From positions 62,001 through 126,000 of the forward strand of contig NZ_BMDJ01000002.1 of NCBI RefSeq assembly GCF_014635725.1: 64,000 bases of DNA, in the 5' to 3' direction. Within the stretch, counting starts at the first letter, position 1. Each line of letters begins with the position of its first letter. Below are positions 26,409 through 35,533 of this stretch, one piece after another. The DNA comes from Pedobacter mendelii (GTDB lineage Bacteria; Bacteroidota; Bacteroidia; Sphingobacteriales; Sphingobacteriaceae). The position numbers and the translations under genes are program-made. Below the pieces are notes generated by a model that saw only the letters and a program-made list of their open reading frames with translations, had not been told where the DNA came from and searched no databases.

Positions 26409-27692
26409 TTATGCATGCTTCAAAATTTTAATACCAATATTACAAGATAAACATTTTTTCTCGTCGCAATATTGTTTTTTCAACTGTAAAATACCTTGTG
26501 AGATGAAAGCATTGTCCATATTTACGCCCGCCTTGTTAAATTTATCTGTAATCGCATTTTCCTCCGGTGGCAAGCTTTCCAATAATCTTATAGCTCTGCT
26601 GATGTAAAATTGCGTTCCAGTATGTTTTCCGTAAGCAAATAAAAATAATGCTACTGTATTTAATAAAATATTATCGACTGATGTTTTACCGATTTGTGTA
26701 CTTACGCTTACCGTGTCTTTTTTGAAATGATAATGTGTTTTCCAATAATCATTTACTGGCAAGTTTTCAAACAATCCACGGAGTTCAACAACGCCGCTTA
26801 TTTCCATAATTTTAGAGAACATGTGATTTGCTTTGATGATTAAAGCTGCAAATTGTGCTAATCGAATGGTTGGAAAGTTTTGCGGACGCATCCTCATAAA
26901 TTTCCACATGGAAACTTCAATCGGTTTGATATTATATTTCTTCTGTAAAAATTCAAATTCTTGTTTCAGCTTTGCTGGATATTCCTCCTTAAACTTATCA
27001 TTTAAAAAACCAGCCGAACCGAAAACTAAGGCCTCTATTTGTTGCGCATTATCCTTATGCTTACTGTAAATTGGCTGTGGAATTGCTTTTGCAAAAAGCT
27101 CAAAAGGCAAAGCATTTACCTTAAAACCAAAATTCCGAGCCATAAAACGATAGAAAGTTTCATCCCAATTTCCATTCAATTCATTAAGTGTTTCAATTAC
27201 GGCTTGCGTCTTTTTTTCAAACCGTTCAATTAGTGTTCTCGATAAAAAAGAATCAATAATTAATTTATCAACGGTTTGAATTTGAGCGCTACAAGGAAAA
27301 TCAGTTAGTGTTAGAAATAAATTTTCATATTTGAGAATTAAATCTGCAGCAATACGATTCTTTAATTCCAAAACAGGCAAAACAGACCCATCAATCCTTT
27401 TTATTTCAGCATCGTTCTCATAAACCACATGAAGAATTACGTTTTCATAACTGGCATCACTTTGATGATTGTGTTTCAACCAATCGGAAGATTTGAGGTG
27501 AATTTCTATATTCCCGGCCCAAATGGTTCCACTAATCTGTATTTTAGCATTATTAAAATCAGGCCCGGCATTTTTATTCAGAAACCCCTGATGAATAATT
27601 TTCAAACTTTCTCCATCAGCAGTCTTCAAGTCGTTGTTATCAAACGACCTGAATTGCCACACATAATGAAGAAAATCTTCCGGAAAATTCAT
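26409..27692 (-). CDS. DUF2851 family protein
   Basis: 427 residues. It opens with FPEDFLHYVWQFRSFD and contains NAGPDFNNAKIQISGTIWAGNIEIHLKSSDW and the HDA/SYENVILHVVYENDAEI block typical of DUF2851, a Bacteroidetes family of unknown function. A C-terminal Cys pair arrangement CDEKKCLSC could bind a metal. No signal peptide. It leads a two-gene minus-strand transcript. Confidence 0.88.
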   Translation of the reverse strand: MNFPEDFLHYVWQFRSFDNNDLKTADGESLKIIHQGFLNKNAGPDFNNAKIQISGTIWAGNIEIHLKSSDWLKHNHQSDASYENVILHVVYENDAEIKRIDGSVLPVLELKNRIAADLILKYENLFLTLTDFPCSAQIQTVDKLIIDSFLSRTLIERFEKKTQAVIETLNELNGNWDETFYRFMARNFGFKVNALPFELFAKAIPQPIYSKHKDNAQQIEALVFGSAGFLNDKFKEEYPAKLKQEFEFLQKKYNIKPIEVSMWKFMRMRPQNFPTIRLAQFAALIIKANHMFSKIMEISGVVELRGLFENLPVNDYWKTHYHFKKDTVSVSTQIGKTSVDNILLNTVALFLFAYGKHTGTQFYISRAIRLLESLPPEENAITDKFNKAGVNMDNAFISQGILQLKKQYCDEKKCLSCNIGIKILKHA

Positions 27693-27843
27693 TATTGAAG
27701 GTAATGAAATATTCCTAAAAGCTTTATAAAATTTTTTATACTGAATTTATTTCCTCAGATTCTGAGCTAGACGGCGTAACCCTCTTTGATGAAAATAAAA
27801 ATACAGCACTATATAAAAAATTCAGGACGATGATTTACAAACA

Positions 27844-28746
27844 CTAAACTTCTACTGTTTTCTTCTTATAATTGGTAATAAAAACCCCTGTTATAATAAA
27901 AACTGTTGCTACAATTAAATCAACATCAACTTTTTCGTTTAAAATTAACCAGCCCAAAAATATAGCTATTACGGTATTGAAATAAGTCAGAATTGAAACT
28001 TCTGAAGCGGAGACTTTTTTAAGGGCGTAATGATAGCAAAAATAACCCAACACTGAACCAAATATTGCCAGGTAAACCGACGCAAAAATACTTTCTGTTT
28101 TCCACGAACTTATAGCTGCTTTGCCATAAAAAATTAAAGCTAAACCAAATTGAACAATTGCGGAGAACACAAACTGATAGAAAAGATTTAAGAAAATATA
28201 TTGCGGCTTTCCACTATGCTTTTTAGAATATATGGTTCCAATTGTCCAGCCAGAAACGGCAATAACTAAGGATAAAATTCCATTACGATAATTGGGTTCC
28301 ATCAAATCACTAATGCCATCTCTGAAAATAAAAACAATACCTAAGAAACCGATAAACACGCCGATAAAACCTTTCAAACTGGGTTTCTGGATACCCAAAA
28401 ACACACAACCTAAAAAAACCAATAATGGAGAAGTTGCATTTATTAAGGATGTTAACCCACTTGGAATAGTTTTTTCGGCAACGGTTGTCATGCCGTTCGC
28501 TATAACTACCATTAAAATAGAAAGCAAAATCTGTCTTTTAAAACTCGACCAGCCAATCCATTTTAATTCTTTTTGCTTTATCAGAATAACTAAAATAATA
28601 AGGGATGCAATTGTTTGGCGGATCGCTGTTACGTACCAGGCCGGGATACTTTCTACAGCAACTCGAATGCCTAAATAGGTTGTTCCCCAAATCAGTGCAA
28701 CGCCTGTTAAAGCAAGTATAAGTTTTAAATCTATTTTAGATTTCAT
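27844..28746 (-). CDS. EamA/DMT family transporter
   Basis: 300 residues with ten hydrophobic helices arranged as two EamA repeats; ALIWGTTYLGIRVAVESIPAWYVTAIRQ is the typical first-repeat opening and the second repeat begins after the basic loop near SKKHSGKPQY. Family members export metabolites or amino acids across the inner membrane; the substrate is unknown. It appears monocistronic. Confidence 0.9.
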   Translation of the reverse strand: MKSKIDLKLILALTGVALIWGTTYLGIRVAVESIPAWYVTAIRQTIASLIILVILIKQKELKWIGWSSFKRQILLSILMVVIANGMTTVAEKTIPSGLTSLINATSPLLVFLGCVFLGIQKPSLKGFIGVFIGFLGIVFIFRDGISDLMEPNYRNGILSLVIAVSGWTIGTIYSKKHSGKPQYIFLNLFYQFVFSAIVQFGLALIFYGKAAISSWKTESIFASVYLAIFGSVLGYFCYHYALKKVSASEVSILTYFNTVIAIFLGWLILNEKVDVDLIVATVFIITGVFITNYKKKTVEV

Positions 28747-28805
28747 AGTTGGTTAGTTTTAACCGCAAAGGACACTAAGCTTTACGCGAAGAAAAAAAGA
28801 AATAT

Positions 28806-28822
28806 TTTGCCACGGAAACACT
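28806..28822. repeat. Dispersed intergenic repeat, copy 1
   Basis: TTTTGCCACGGAAACAC here is identical to 39506-39522; similar text (CACGGAAA, CACAGAAA) follows in both. It is non-coding and lies between genes. Confidence 0.6.
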
Positions 28823-28916
28823 AAATACACGGAAATTTACAATCAATATTCCGTAGAAATCTGTGATTCTGCAGCTGTAATAATATTTGAATGCAAAGAA
28901 ATCTGAGAATCTATGG

Positions 28917-29747
28917 CTAAACCAAATTAGCTCCAACCAAAATTCCCTCCATTTCTTTCTGCAGCTTCAGCGCCTCTTCCCTTGCTTTCTCTGCGAAATC
29001 TTCGCCTTGGCCAGCGTAAATAATTCCTCGGGATGAATTAATTAATAATCCGCATTGCGAATTGAGTCCGTATTTACAAACTTCCTGTAAATCGCCACCC
29101 TGAGCGCCAACACCAGGAACCAAAAGAAAATGATTTGGAGCCAACTTACGCACATCGCTAAAAGCCGCACCGCGAGTTGCGCCAACCACATACATCATTT
29201 GTTTATCTGTAGCCCATTGCTGGGAAGTTTTCAATACTTTTTCGAAAAGCTTATCCTCACCTATTTGTTGTAATTGAAAATCAGCATGACCAGAATTAGA
29301 AGTTAATGCTAAGAGGATAACCCACTTATTTTTAAAAGTTAAAAACGGCATAACAGAATCACTACCCATGTATGGCGCAACGGTAACCGAATCAAAACTC
29401 ATTTCTGATGATTGCTCATTAAAAAAAGTTTCTGCATACATCGCCGAGGTATTTCCAATATCGCCCCGTTTTGCATCAGCTATTGAAAAAATATCCTTCG
29501 GAATATACTTCCAGGTTTCGATTAAAGTTTCCCACCCTTTTTTACCATAACACTCATAAAATGCGGTGTTCGGTTTATAAGCTACACACAAATCTTTTGT
29601 TGCATCAATAATTTGTTTGTTGAACTCCAAAATTGGATTTTCGTACTTTAATAAGTGTTTTGGAATTTTATCCAACGAAGAATCCAATCCAACACATAAA
29701 AATGAACGTTTTTTTTGTATCTGCCCGAAAAGTTGTTCTTTGGTCAT
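28917..29747 (-). CDS. pyrF: Orotidine-5'-phosphate decarboxylase
   Basis: 276 residues from the ATG at 29747; the TTG at 29768 would add seven odd residues. The catalytic DAKRGD (D-x-K-x-x-D) lies in [13 protein letters not shown], with [15 protein letters not shown] at the N-terminus and PGVGAQGGD before the phosphate-binding end. The length fits the longer 'type 2' PyrF family. It makes UMP from OMP in the last step of pyrimidine synthesis. Other pyr genes are not in the window. Confidence 0.96.
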   Translation of the reverse strand: MTKEQLFGQIQKKRSFLCVGLDSSLDKIPKHLLKYENPILEFNKQIIDATKDLCVAYKPNTAFYECYGKKGWETLIETWKYIPKDIFSIADAKRGDIGNTSAMYAETFFNEQSSEMSFDSVTVAPYMGSDSVMPFLTFKNKWVILLALTSNSGHADFQLQQIGEDKLFEKVLKTSQQWATDKQMMYVVGATRGAAFSDVRKLAPNHFLLVPGVGAQGGDLQEVCKYGLNSQCGLLINSSRGIIYAGQGEDFAEKAREEALKLQKEMEGILVGANLV

Positions 29748-30167
29748 ATAGTGGCTTGTTTGATGCAAATATGAGGTTTTTTAAGTTTTAGAAACATAAA
29801 ATAATCCCCACATTAAATATTTTTATAAACATTTTAAACTTTTGTTTGCAGTTTACGTTTCAAATACATAAAATTGCAATATAATTTCTCAATCGTTTAT
29901 CTGAATATCCCAGAAAAAATTTATCAAGACTTGTTTTTTGTTACCATTTTTTGAAACCGATTTATCGCTTTTATTCAGCTTATAAACATTTATGAAACAT
30001 TTTGAGTATTTCAAATAACCAACTCACTTAAGTTTTATAGCCATAAGAATTTATATACAATTAAAAGCTCGGCTTACAATACACAAATATTTAGGCCTGT
30101 GCACATTTATAACAGGAAACGTCCGTTATAAACAAATGAAAAATTTCTTGAAACATATATATTTAGA
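29748..30167. other. Long rho leader region
   Basis: 420 bp upstream of rho, very AT-rich, no ORF. TTATAAC (30107-30113) and GTTATAA (30125-30131) form a short inverted repeat 36 bp before the rho start. Rho genes in other bacteria are autoregulated by early termination in a long leader; that could apply here but is not shown. Confidence 0.5.
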
Positions 30168-31883
30168 ATGTTCAGTAAAACAGAATTAAATGATAAGCTT
30201 ACATCAGAATTACGTGAGCTTGCAAAAACCTATGGCATAGAAGCTGCCGATTCTCTAAGAAAAATTGACCTTGTTGAAGTACTTTTACACCAGCAAGAAA
30301 TTATAACCGCTGCTAAATCGGGTGCAGACCCTTACAGCGAACAGGAAAACGTTGAAGCTGTTGCTCCAACTCCGGTTTCAAAAGCTAAAGTAACCAAGGC
30401 AGAAAAAACTCCGAAAGTTGTAGCTGAAGCTGTTATAGCAGATAAACCAGTTAAAAAAAGAGCTCGATTAAGTAAAGACGAACCTGTAGCTCCAATTGAA
30501 AGGAGAAGAGATTCTGTTACTTTATTTGATGAACCTCAACATCAGCAACAACAACCTGAAATACAACCAGATAGAATTATCGAATCGGAGGAAGGAAGTA
30601 GCAAACCCATTTCAGCTTTGATTGAGGAAAGTGCCGAGCCCATAACTGTTGCTCCGAAGCAAAGGCCAGAGCAAAAAGAAAAACCCCAACGAGAGGATAA
30701 TCGTCAACAAAAACAGCCTGGTGGTGGCAATCATCACAAAAACGAAAACAGTTACTCTAATCTCGATTTTGATAATGTTATAACGAATGAGGGTGTTTTA
30801 GAAATTATGCCCGATGGTTATGGTTTCTTACGCTCTGCAGATTATAACTACTTAACTTCGCCTGATGATATCTACGTTTCTCAGTCTCAAATTAAACTTT
30901 TCGGCTTAAAAACTGGCGATACTGTAAAAGGAAGCATTCGTCCGCCAAAAGAAGGTGAAAAATATTTCCCGTTGGTTCGTGTAGAAACAATTAATGGCAG
31001 AATTCCTGCAGAAGTTCGCGACCGTGTACCTTTCGATTACTTAACCCCACTTTTCCCAACTGAAAAATTAAATTTATTTACGGATAATAATAATTATTCT
31101 ACCCGTATTATGGATTTGTTTACCCCAATTGGTAAAGGTCAGCGTGGTTTAATTGTAGCTCAGCCTAAAACGGGTAAAACTAATTTACTTAAGGAAGTTG
31201 CAAATGCAATTGCAAAAAACCATCCCGAAGTTTATTTAATTATCCTTCTAATTGATGAACGTCCGGAAGAGGTTACAGATATGGCTCGTAGTGTAAGAGC
31301 AGAGGTTATTGCCTCTACTTTTGATGAGCCGGCAGAACGACATGTTAAAATTGCCAATATTGTTTTAGAAAAATCAAAGCGTTTAGTAGAAAGTGGGCAC
31401 GATGTTGTTATCCTTTTAGATTCGATAACACGTTTAGCTAGAGCATACAACACAACAGCTCCCGCATCAGGCAAAATTTTATCGGGTGGTGTTGATGCAA
31501 ACGCTCTCCATAAACCTAAACGTTTCTTTGGCGCGGCCCGTAACATTGAAAATGGTGGTTCATTAACTATTTTAGCAACTGCGTTAACAGATACAGGTTC
31601 TAAAATGGATGAAGTAATCTTCGAAGAATTTAAAGGTACTGGTAACATGGAGTTACAGTTAGACCGTAAATTATCAAACAAACGTATCTTCCCTGCAATT
31701 GATATTACCGCTTCAAGTACACGTCGCGATGATTTATTATTGGATAGAGATACTTTACAACGTGTTTGGATTTTACGTAACCACCTTGCAGATATGAACA
31801 GTCAGGAAGCTATGGAATTCGTACAATCACAAATAAAAGGTACAAAAAGTAACGAAGAATTCTTAATTTCGATGAACAGCTAA
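30168..31883 (+). CDS. rho: Transcription termination factor Rho
   Basis: 571 residues, longer than the 419 of E. coli because of an inserted Lys/Glu/Gln-rich disordered stretch (about 55-200) after the Rho-N helical domain. Then follow the cold-shock-like RNA-binding domain ([20 protein letters not shown]), Walker A in [12 protein letters not shown], Walker B in [16 protein letters not shown], and the R-loop region near [20 protein letters not shown]. It is a hexameric RNA helicase ending untranslated or non-coding transcripts. A small repeat-rich gap of 78 bp separates it from pssA. Confidence 0.97.
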   Translation: MFSKTELNDKLTSELRELAKTYGIEAADSLRKIDLVEVLLHQQEIITAAKSGADPYSEQENVEAVAPTPVSKAKVTKAEKTPKVVAEAVIADKPVKKRARLSKDEPVAPIERRRDSVTLFDEPQHQQQQPEIQPDRIIESEEGSSKPISALIEESAEPITVAPKQRPEQKEKPQREDNRQQKQPGGGNHHKNENSYSNLDFDNVITNEGVLEIMPDGYGFLRSADYNYLTSPDDIYVSQSQIKLFGLKTGDTVKGSIRPPKEGEKYFPLVRVETINGRIPAEVRDRVPFDYLTPLFPTEKLNLFTDNNNYSTRIMDLFTPIGKGQRGLIVAQPKTGKTNLLKEVANAIAKNHPEVYLIILLIDERPEEVTDMARSVRAEVIASTFDEPAERHVKIANIVLEKSKRLVESGHDVVILLDSITRLARAYNTTAPASGKILSGGVDANALHKPKRFFGAARNIENGGSLTILATALTDTGSKMDEVIFEEFKGTGNMELQLDRKLSNKRIFPAIDITASSTRRDDLLLDRDTLQRVWILRNHLADMNSQEAMEFVQSQIKGTKSNEEFLISMNS

Positions 31884-31892
31884 TAATAGGTA

Positions 31893-31958
31893 AGATGGAA
31901 GATGGCAAATGGTTAGGGTATCCCTTCCATCTCCCATCTCCCATCTCCCATTTTCCAT
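31893..31958. repeat. AGATGG / CCATCT repeat cluster
   Basis: AGATGGAAGATGG is followed by CCATCTCCCATCTCCCATCT, i.e. short tandem CCCATCT units facing inverse copies. A related cluster lies at 35378-35495. Non-coding. Confidence 0.6.
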
Positions 31959-31961
31959 TAT

Positions 31962-32654
31962 ATGAAAAGGCATATCCCTAATGCGATTACCTGTGCAAAT
32001 CTATTTTCTGGTTGTATTGGAATCGTTTTTGCATTTAAAGGCGATTTACAAACTGCGGCATACTTCGTAATTCTTTCTGGAATTTTTGATTTCTTTGATG
32101 GAATGATTGCCCGATTATTAAAAGTAAAATCGGCTATTGGAAAGGATTTAGATTCTTTAGCAGATATGGTAAGCTTTGGTTTTTTACCAGGTATTATTAT
32201 GTTTCAGTTGTTAAAAGTGAGCGACTATACTTCAGAATATCTCCCTTATTTAGGGTTTTTCATCACCATTTTTTCGGCATTACGTTTAGCCAAATTTAAC
32301 AATGATGACAGGCAAACAGAAGATTTTATTGGCCTAAATACACCAATGAACACACTTTTCATTTGCTCGTTACCGTTTATTGCTTCAGATTATCCTCAAG
32401 TAATTGGTTCTAGTATTTTATTAATTTCGATAACAGCAATTACTAGTTTCTTATTGGTAAGTGAGATTAAAATCTTTTCTTTAAAATTTAGTAACTTAAG
32501 CTGGGCCAAAAATAAAATAAAATTCTTCTTTCTGATTTTAGCTGCAATACTTATTGGAGTATTACAATTTACCGCAATTCCTTTTGTATTGGTTATTTAT
32601 ATCATTTTATCAATAATTCATTTTAGAATAACAGGTAAAATCCTGACTAAATAA
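31962..32654 (+). CDS. pssA: CDP-diacylglycerol-serine O-phosphatidyltransferase
   Basis: 230 residues with about eight hydrophobic segments. The CDP-alcohol phosphotransferase signature is complete: DG (46-47), AR (50-51), G60, D64 and D68 (DGMIAR then G then DSLAD). It transfers phosphatidyl from CDP-diacylglycerol to serine, the first step to phosphatidylethanolamine, in the inner membrane. The serine preference is inferred from the short PssA-like N-terminus (HIPNAITCANLFSGC). Confidence 0.92.
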   Translation: MKRHIPNAITCANLFSGCIGIVFAFKGDLQTAAYFVILSGIFDFFDGMIARLLKVKSAIGKDLDSLADMVSFGFLPGIIMFQLLKVSDYTSEYLPYLGFFITIFSALRLAKFNNDDRQTEDFIGLNTPMNTLFICSLPFIASDYPQVIGSSILLISITAITSFLLVSEIKIFSLKFSNLSWAKNKIKFFFLILAAILIGVLQFTAIPFVLVIYIILSIIHFRITGKILTK

Positions 32655-32671
32655 AATTATCCAATATTACG

Positions 32672-33040
32672 TTAAGGTCGCAGTTCTTTAATTGCACCAT
32701 CAATTTGCAGATAAATTTTATCCAGAAGTAATTGAAGCGTTATAACCTTTTTGGGAATAAGGTCTAGATTTTCTTCAGATTTGGAACTTGTTTCAATATA
32801 ATCAACAAAATCTTTAACATCGCCCCTGCCTATGTAGGCAAAAGTTGGCTTTATTTTATGGGCAAAATCAGCCACTTTTTTCCAATCTTTAATGGATAAA
32901 GCATTTTCAAGTTCTGCCATATAAAATGGTGTCTGTTCAATGAAAATTTCAAAAACTTCAATCATGAATTCTGGATCATGACCAGCCATTTCTTTAAGAT
33001 AGGATAAATCTAAGGGATGATTATCTCTATTATCTTGCAT
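32672..33040 (-). CDS. Stand-alone Hpt phosphotransfer protein
   Basis: 122 residues from the ATG at 33040. A four-helix HPt domain with the phospho-accepting H61 in FAHKIKPTF; the usual HxLKG reads HKIKP here. Hpt proteins shuttle phosphate between a hybrid kinase's receiver and a response regulator. No receiver or hybrid kinase gene is adjacent. It converges on pssA with a 17-bp gap and lies 16 bp after folK. Confidence 0.85.
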   Translation of the reverse strand: MQDNRDNHPLDLSYLKEMAGHDPEFMIEVFEIFIEQTPFYMAELENALSIKDWKKVADFAHKIKPTFAYIGRGDVKDFVDYIETSSKSEENLDLIPKKVITLQLLLDKIYLQIDGAIKELRP

Positions 33041-33056
33041 AAGCAAATCTAGCTAT

Positions 33057-33551
33057 TTACAATTTGTTTACCTCCAAATTATCTAAAATATTTTCAGCGA
33101 TTTCTAAAATGGTTTTACCAAAAACAGGATGTATAACATTAGGAGCAATTTCTGCTAATGGTTTCATAACAAATCTTCTGTTTTGCATATGAGGATGTGG
33201 AATATGAAGCTTTCCTTCAACATTAATAATTTCCTCTCCAAACAAAATCAAATCAATATCTATTAATCTTTCACCCCACTTTTCCTTTCTAATTCTTCCT
33301 AACTTTTGCTCAATTTCCAATGCCTTATCCAGCAATTCTAATGCAGTAAAATTAGTGCTTAAACTAATCGCTTGATTTAAAAAATCAGGCTGATCTTCTT
33401 TACCCCATGCCGCTGTTTCATAGATAGATGAAACAGATATAACTTCCCCTGCTTCATCATTTAACAGTTGAATTGCCAATTCCAGATTTTTCTTTCTGTC
33501 ACCTAGGTTTCCTCCGAGTAACAAATAAGCAATTGTGTGCTCTAATGCCAT
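33057..33551 (-). CDS. folK: 2-amino-4-hydroxy-6-hydroxymethyldihydropteridine diphosphokinase
   Basis: 164 residues from the ATG at 33551. The motifs are LLLGGNLGDRKKNL, WGERLIDIDLILFG (catalytic and Mg-binding Asp pair) and IPHPHMQNRRFVMKPLAEIAP. HPPK moves pyrophosphate from ATP to the pterin in folate synthesis. The Hpt gene follows 16 bp later. sppA is divergent 51 bp away, so both promoters share a short region. Confidence 0.95.
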   Translation of the reverse strand: MALEHTIAYLLLGGNLGDRKKNLELAIQLLNDEAGEVISVSSIYETAAWGKEDQPDFLNQAISLSTNFTALELLDKALEIEQKLGRIRKEKWGERLIDIDLILFGEEIINVEGKLHIPHPHMQNRRFVMKPLAEIAPNVIHPVFGKTILEIAENILDNLEVNKL

Positions 33552-33602
33552 ATTAAGCCCTTGTATTTTTATATCTTTACTGCACAAAATTAAAACATTT
33601 AA

Positions 33603-35369
33603 ATGAGAGATTTTTTTAAGTACCTATTTGCATCAATGCTAGGTTTTTTCCTATCTATTGTAATTGTATTTTTCATCTGCTTTATAGTTATTGCTGCAGC
33701 TATTTCATCAATAGATGATGATAAAACGGTTACCGTTGGTAATAATTCAGTCCTATTTTTAAATTTAGACCAGGCAGTTACCGAACGTACACCTAAAAAT
33801 CCATTTGGAAATTTACCGATTGTTGGTGGGGAAGAAAAGGATGGAATTGGTTTAAACGACCTTTTAAAATCAATTCAAAGGGCAAAAACGGATGACAACA
33901 TTAAATGCATTTATTTAAATGTTAGCAGTCCAAATGCAGGTTTCGCAACTATGCGTGAGGTTAGAAATGCACTAATAGATTTTAAAAAATCTCACAAGAA
34001 AATTTTAGCTTACAGCGAAGTATATACCCAAGGTGCTTATTACTTAGCTTCAGCAGCTGATAAAATATATCTAAATCCAGAAGGTGCCCTTGAATTTAAA
34101 GGCTTTAGCTCTGAATTAACTTTCTTTAAAGGAACCTTAGAAAAAGTTGGTGTTGAGATGCAGGTTATTCGTGTTGGAAATTATAAAAGCGCAGTTGAGC
34201 CTTACATTTTGGATAAAATGAGCGATTATAACCGTAAACAGGTTACTGCTTACGTTGGTGGATTATATAATACATTTTTAACTGATATTGCCAAAAGCAG
34301 AGATATTCAGAAAAATAGCCTTTACAGCATTGCTGATAGCTATAAAATCAGAGAGCCTAAAGATGCGGTTAACTTTAAAATGATTGATGGGCTGAAATAT
34401 AAGGATGAAATTCTCGAAGAACTTAAGGCTTTATCAGGCAAAACCAAAAAACAAAATATTAGCTCTGTTTCTATAAATGATTACGCAAAAAATAATAGTA
34501 CCACAGGTTCAGGAAAAGATAAAGTAGCCATAATTTATGCTAATGGAGAAATAACTGGTGGTGAAGGTTCTGATAATCAAATTGGTTCTGAAAGGATATC
34601 AAGAGCTATCCGCAAGGCAAGATTGGATGATGATATTAAAGCAATTGTACTACGGGTAAATTCTCCAGGTGGCAGTGCTTTAGCTTCGGATGTAATTTGG
34701 AGAGAAATTGTTTTGACCAAAAAAGAAAAACCGGTTATTGCATCTTTTGGTGATGTTGCCGCTTCTGGCGGTTATTATATAGGTTGTGCAGCTGATAGTA
34801 TTTTTGTTCAGCCAAATACAATTACTGGCTCTATTGGTGTTTTTGGTATAATCCCAAATTTTCAAAACCTAATGACAAATAAACTTGGGATTACCTTTGA
34901 TGGTGTTAAAACTGGTAAATATGCTGATATCATGGCGACTAATCGCCCCATGACAGAAGGTGAAAGATTTATTATTCAAAATGAATTGAATAGAATTTAT
35001 AGCGGTTTTATTAGTCGCGTAGCCGATGGAAGAAAGAAAAGTAAAGCTTACATAGACAGCATTGGTGGCGGCCATGTATGGATTGGAACCGATGCTGTTC
35101 AAATTGGTTTAGCCGACAGAATTGGGAGTTTTAACGATGCAATAAAATCAGCCGCAAAAAAAGCTAAACTTAAAGAATATAAAATTGTAGAGTATCCTGA
35201 TGTAATCGACCCGCTAAAATCTTTATTGGAAGAAAGCACAGATAAAATTAAAACTTATTATACCAAACAAGAATTAGGTGATAACTACATGCTTTATCAG
35301 CAAATGAAAAAAGTTATGGCAAGTTCTGGTATCCAGGCAAGAATGCCGTTTGAGGCGGTTATTAAATAG
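33603..35369 (+). CDS. sppA: Signal peptide peptidase SppA (long form)
   Basis: 588 residues: one N-terminal transmembrane helix (about 8-35), then two tandem S49 protease-like domains as in the 67-kDa E. coli enzyme. The catalytic Lys is in the first domain (VGNYKSAVEPY) and the Ser in the second (DVAASGGYYIG). It degrades cleaved signal peptides in the membrane from the periplasmic side as a tetramer. Monocistronic by position. Confidence 0.95.
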   Translation: MRDFFKYLFASMLGFFLSIVIVFFICFIVIAAAISSIDDDKTVTVGNNSVLFLNLDQAVTERTPKNPFGNLPIVGGEEKDGIGLNDLLKSIQRAKTDDNIKCIYLNVSSPNAGFATMREVRNALIDFKKSHKKILAYSEVYTQGAYYLASAADKIYLNPEGALEFKGFSSELTFFKGTLEKVGVEMQVIRVGNYKSAVEPYILDKMSDYNRKQVTAYVGGLYNTFLTDIAKSRDIQKNSLYSIADSYKIREPKDAVNFKMIDGLKYKDEILEELKALSGKTKKQNISSVSINDYAKNNSTTGSGKDKVAIIYANGEITGGEGSDNQIGSERISRAIRKARLDDDIKAIVLRVNSPGGSALASDVIWREIVLTKKEKPVIASFGDVAASGGYYIGCAADSIFVQPNTITGSIGVFGIIPNFQNLMTNKLGITFDGVKTGKYADIMATNRPMTEGERFIIQNELNRIYSGFISRVADGRKKSKAYIDSIGGGHVWIGTDAVQIGLADRIGSFNDAIKSAAKKAKLKEYKIVEYPDVIDPLKSLLEESTDKIKTYYTKQELGDNYMLYQQMKKVMASSGIQARMPFEAVIK

Positions 35370-35377
35370 GATTTTAT

Positions 35378-35495
35378 GGAAAATGTAAGATGGGAAATGG
35401 AATCAAACCATCGTCCATCTTACATTTTCCGTCTTACATTTTCCATTTTTCATTCCCCATCTTACATTTTCCATTTTACATCTTTACCTACTTCA
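35378..35495. repeat. ATTTTCC / CATCTTAC repeat cluster
   Basis: CATCTTACATTTTCC and close variants occur four times in tandem on the plus strand, after one inverse copy (GGAAAATGTAAGATGG) near 35378-35395. The cluster sits between sppA and the PolX-like gene and belongs with the one at 31893. It can fold into a hairpin. Confidence 0.65.
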
Positions 35496-35533
35496 TTCTT
35501 CAAACCACATCTTGTTTCCTAATTTTACAGATT

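Noticed and set aside
35390..35533. 48-codon upstream extension of the PolX-like gene
   Set aside because: It is translated from the tandem CATCTTAC repeats; the ATG at 35534 matches the family N-terminus.
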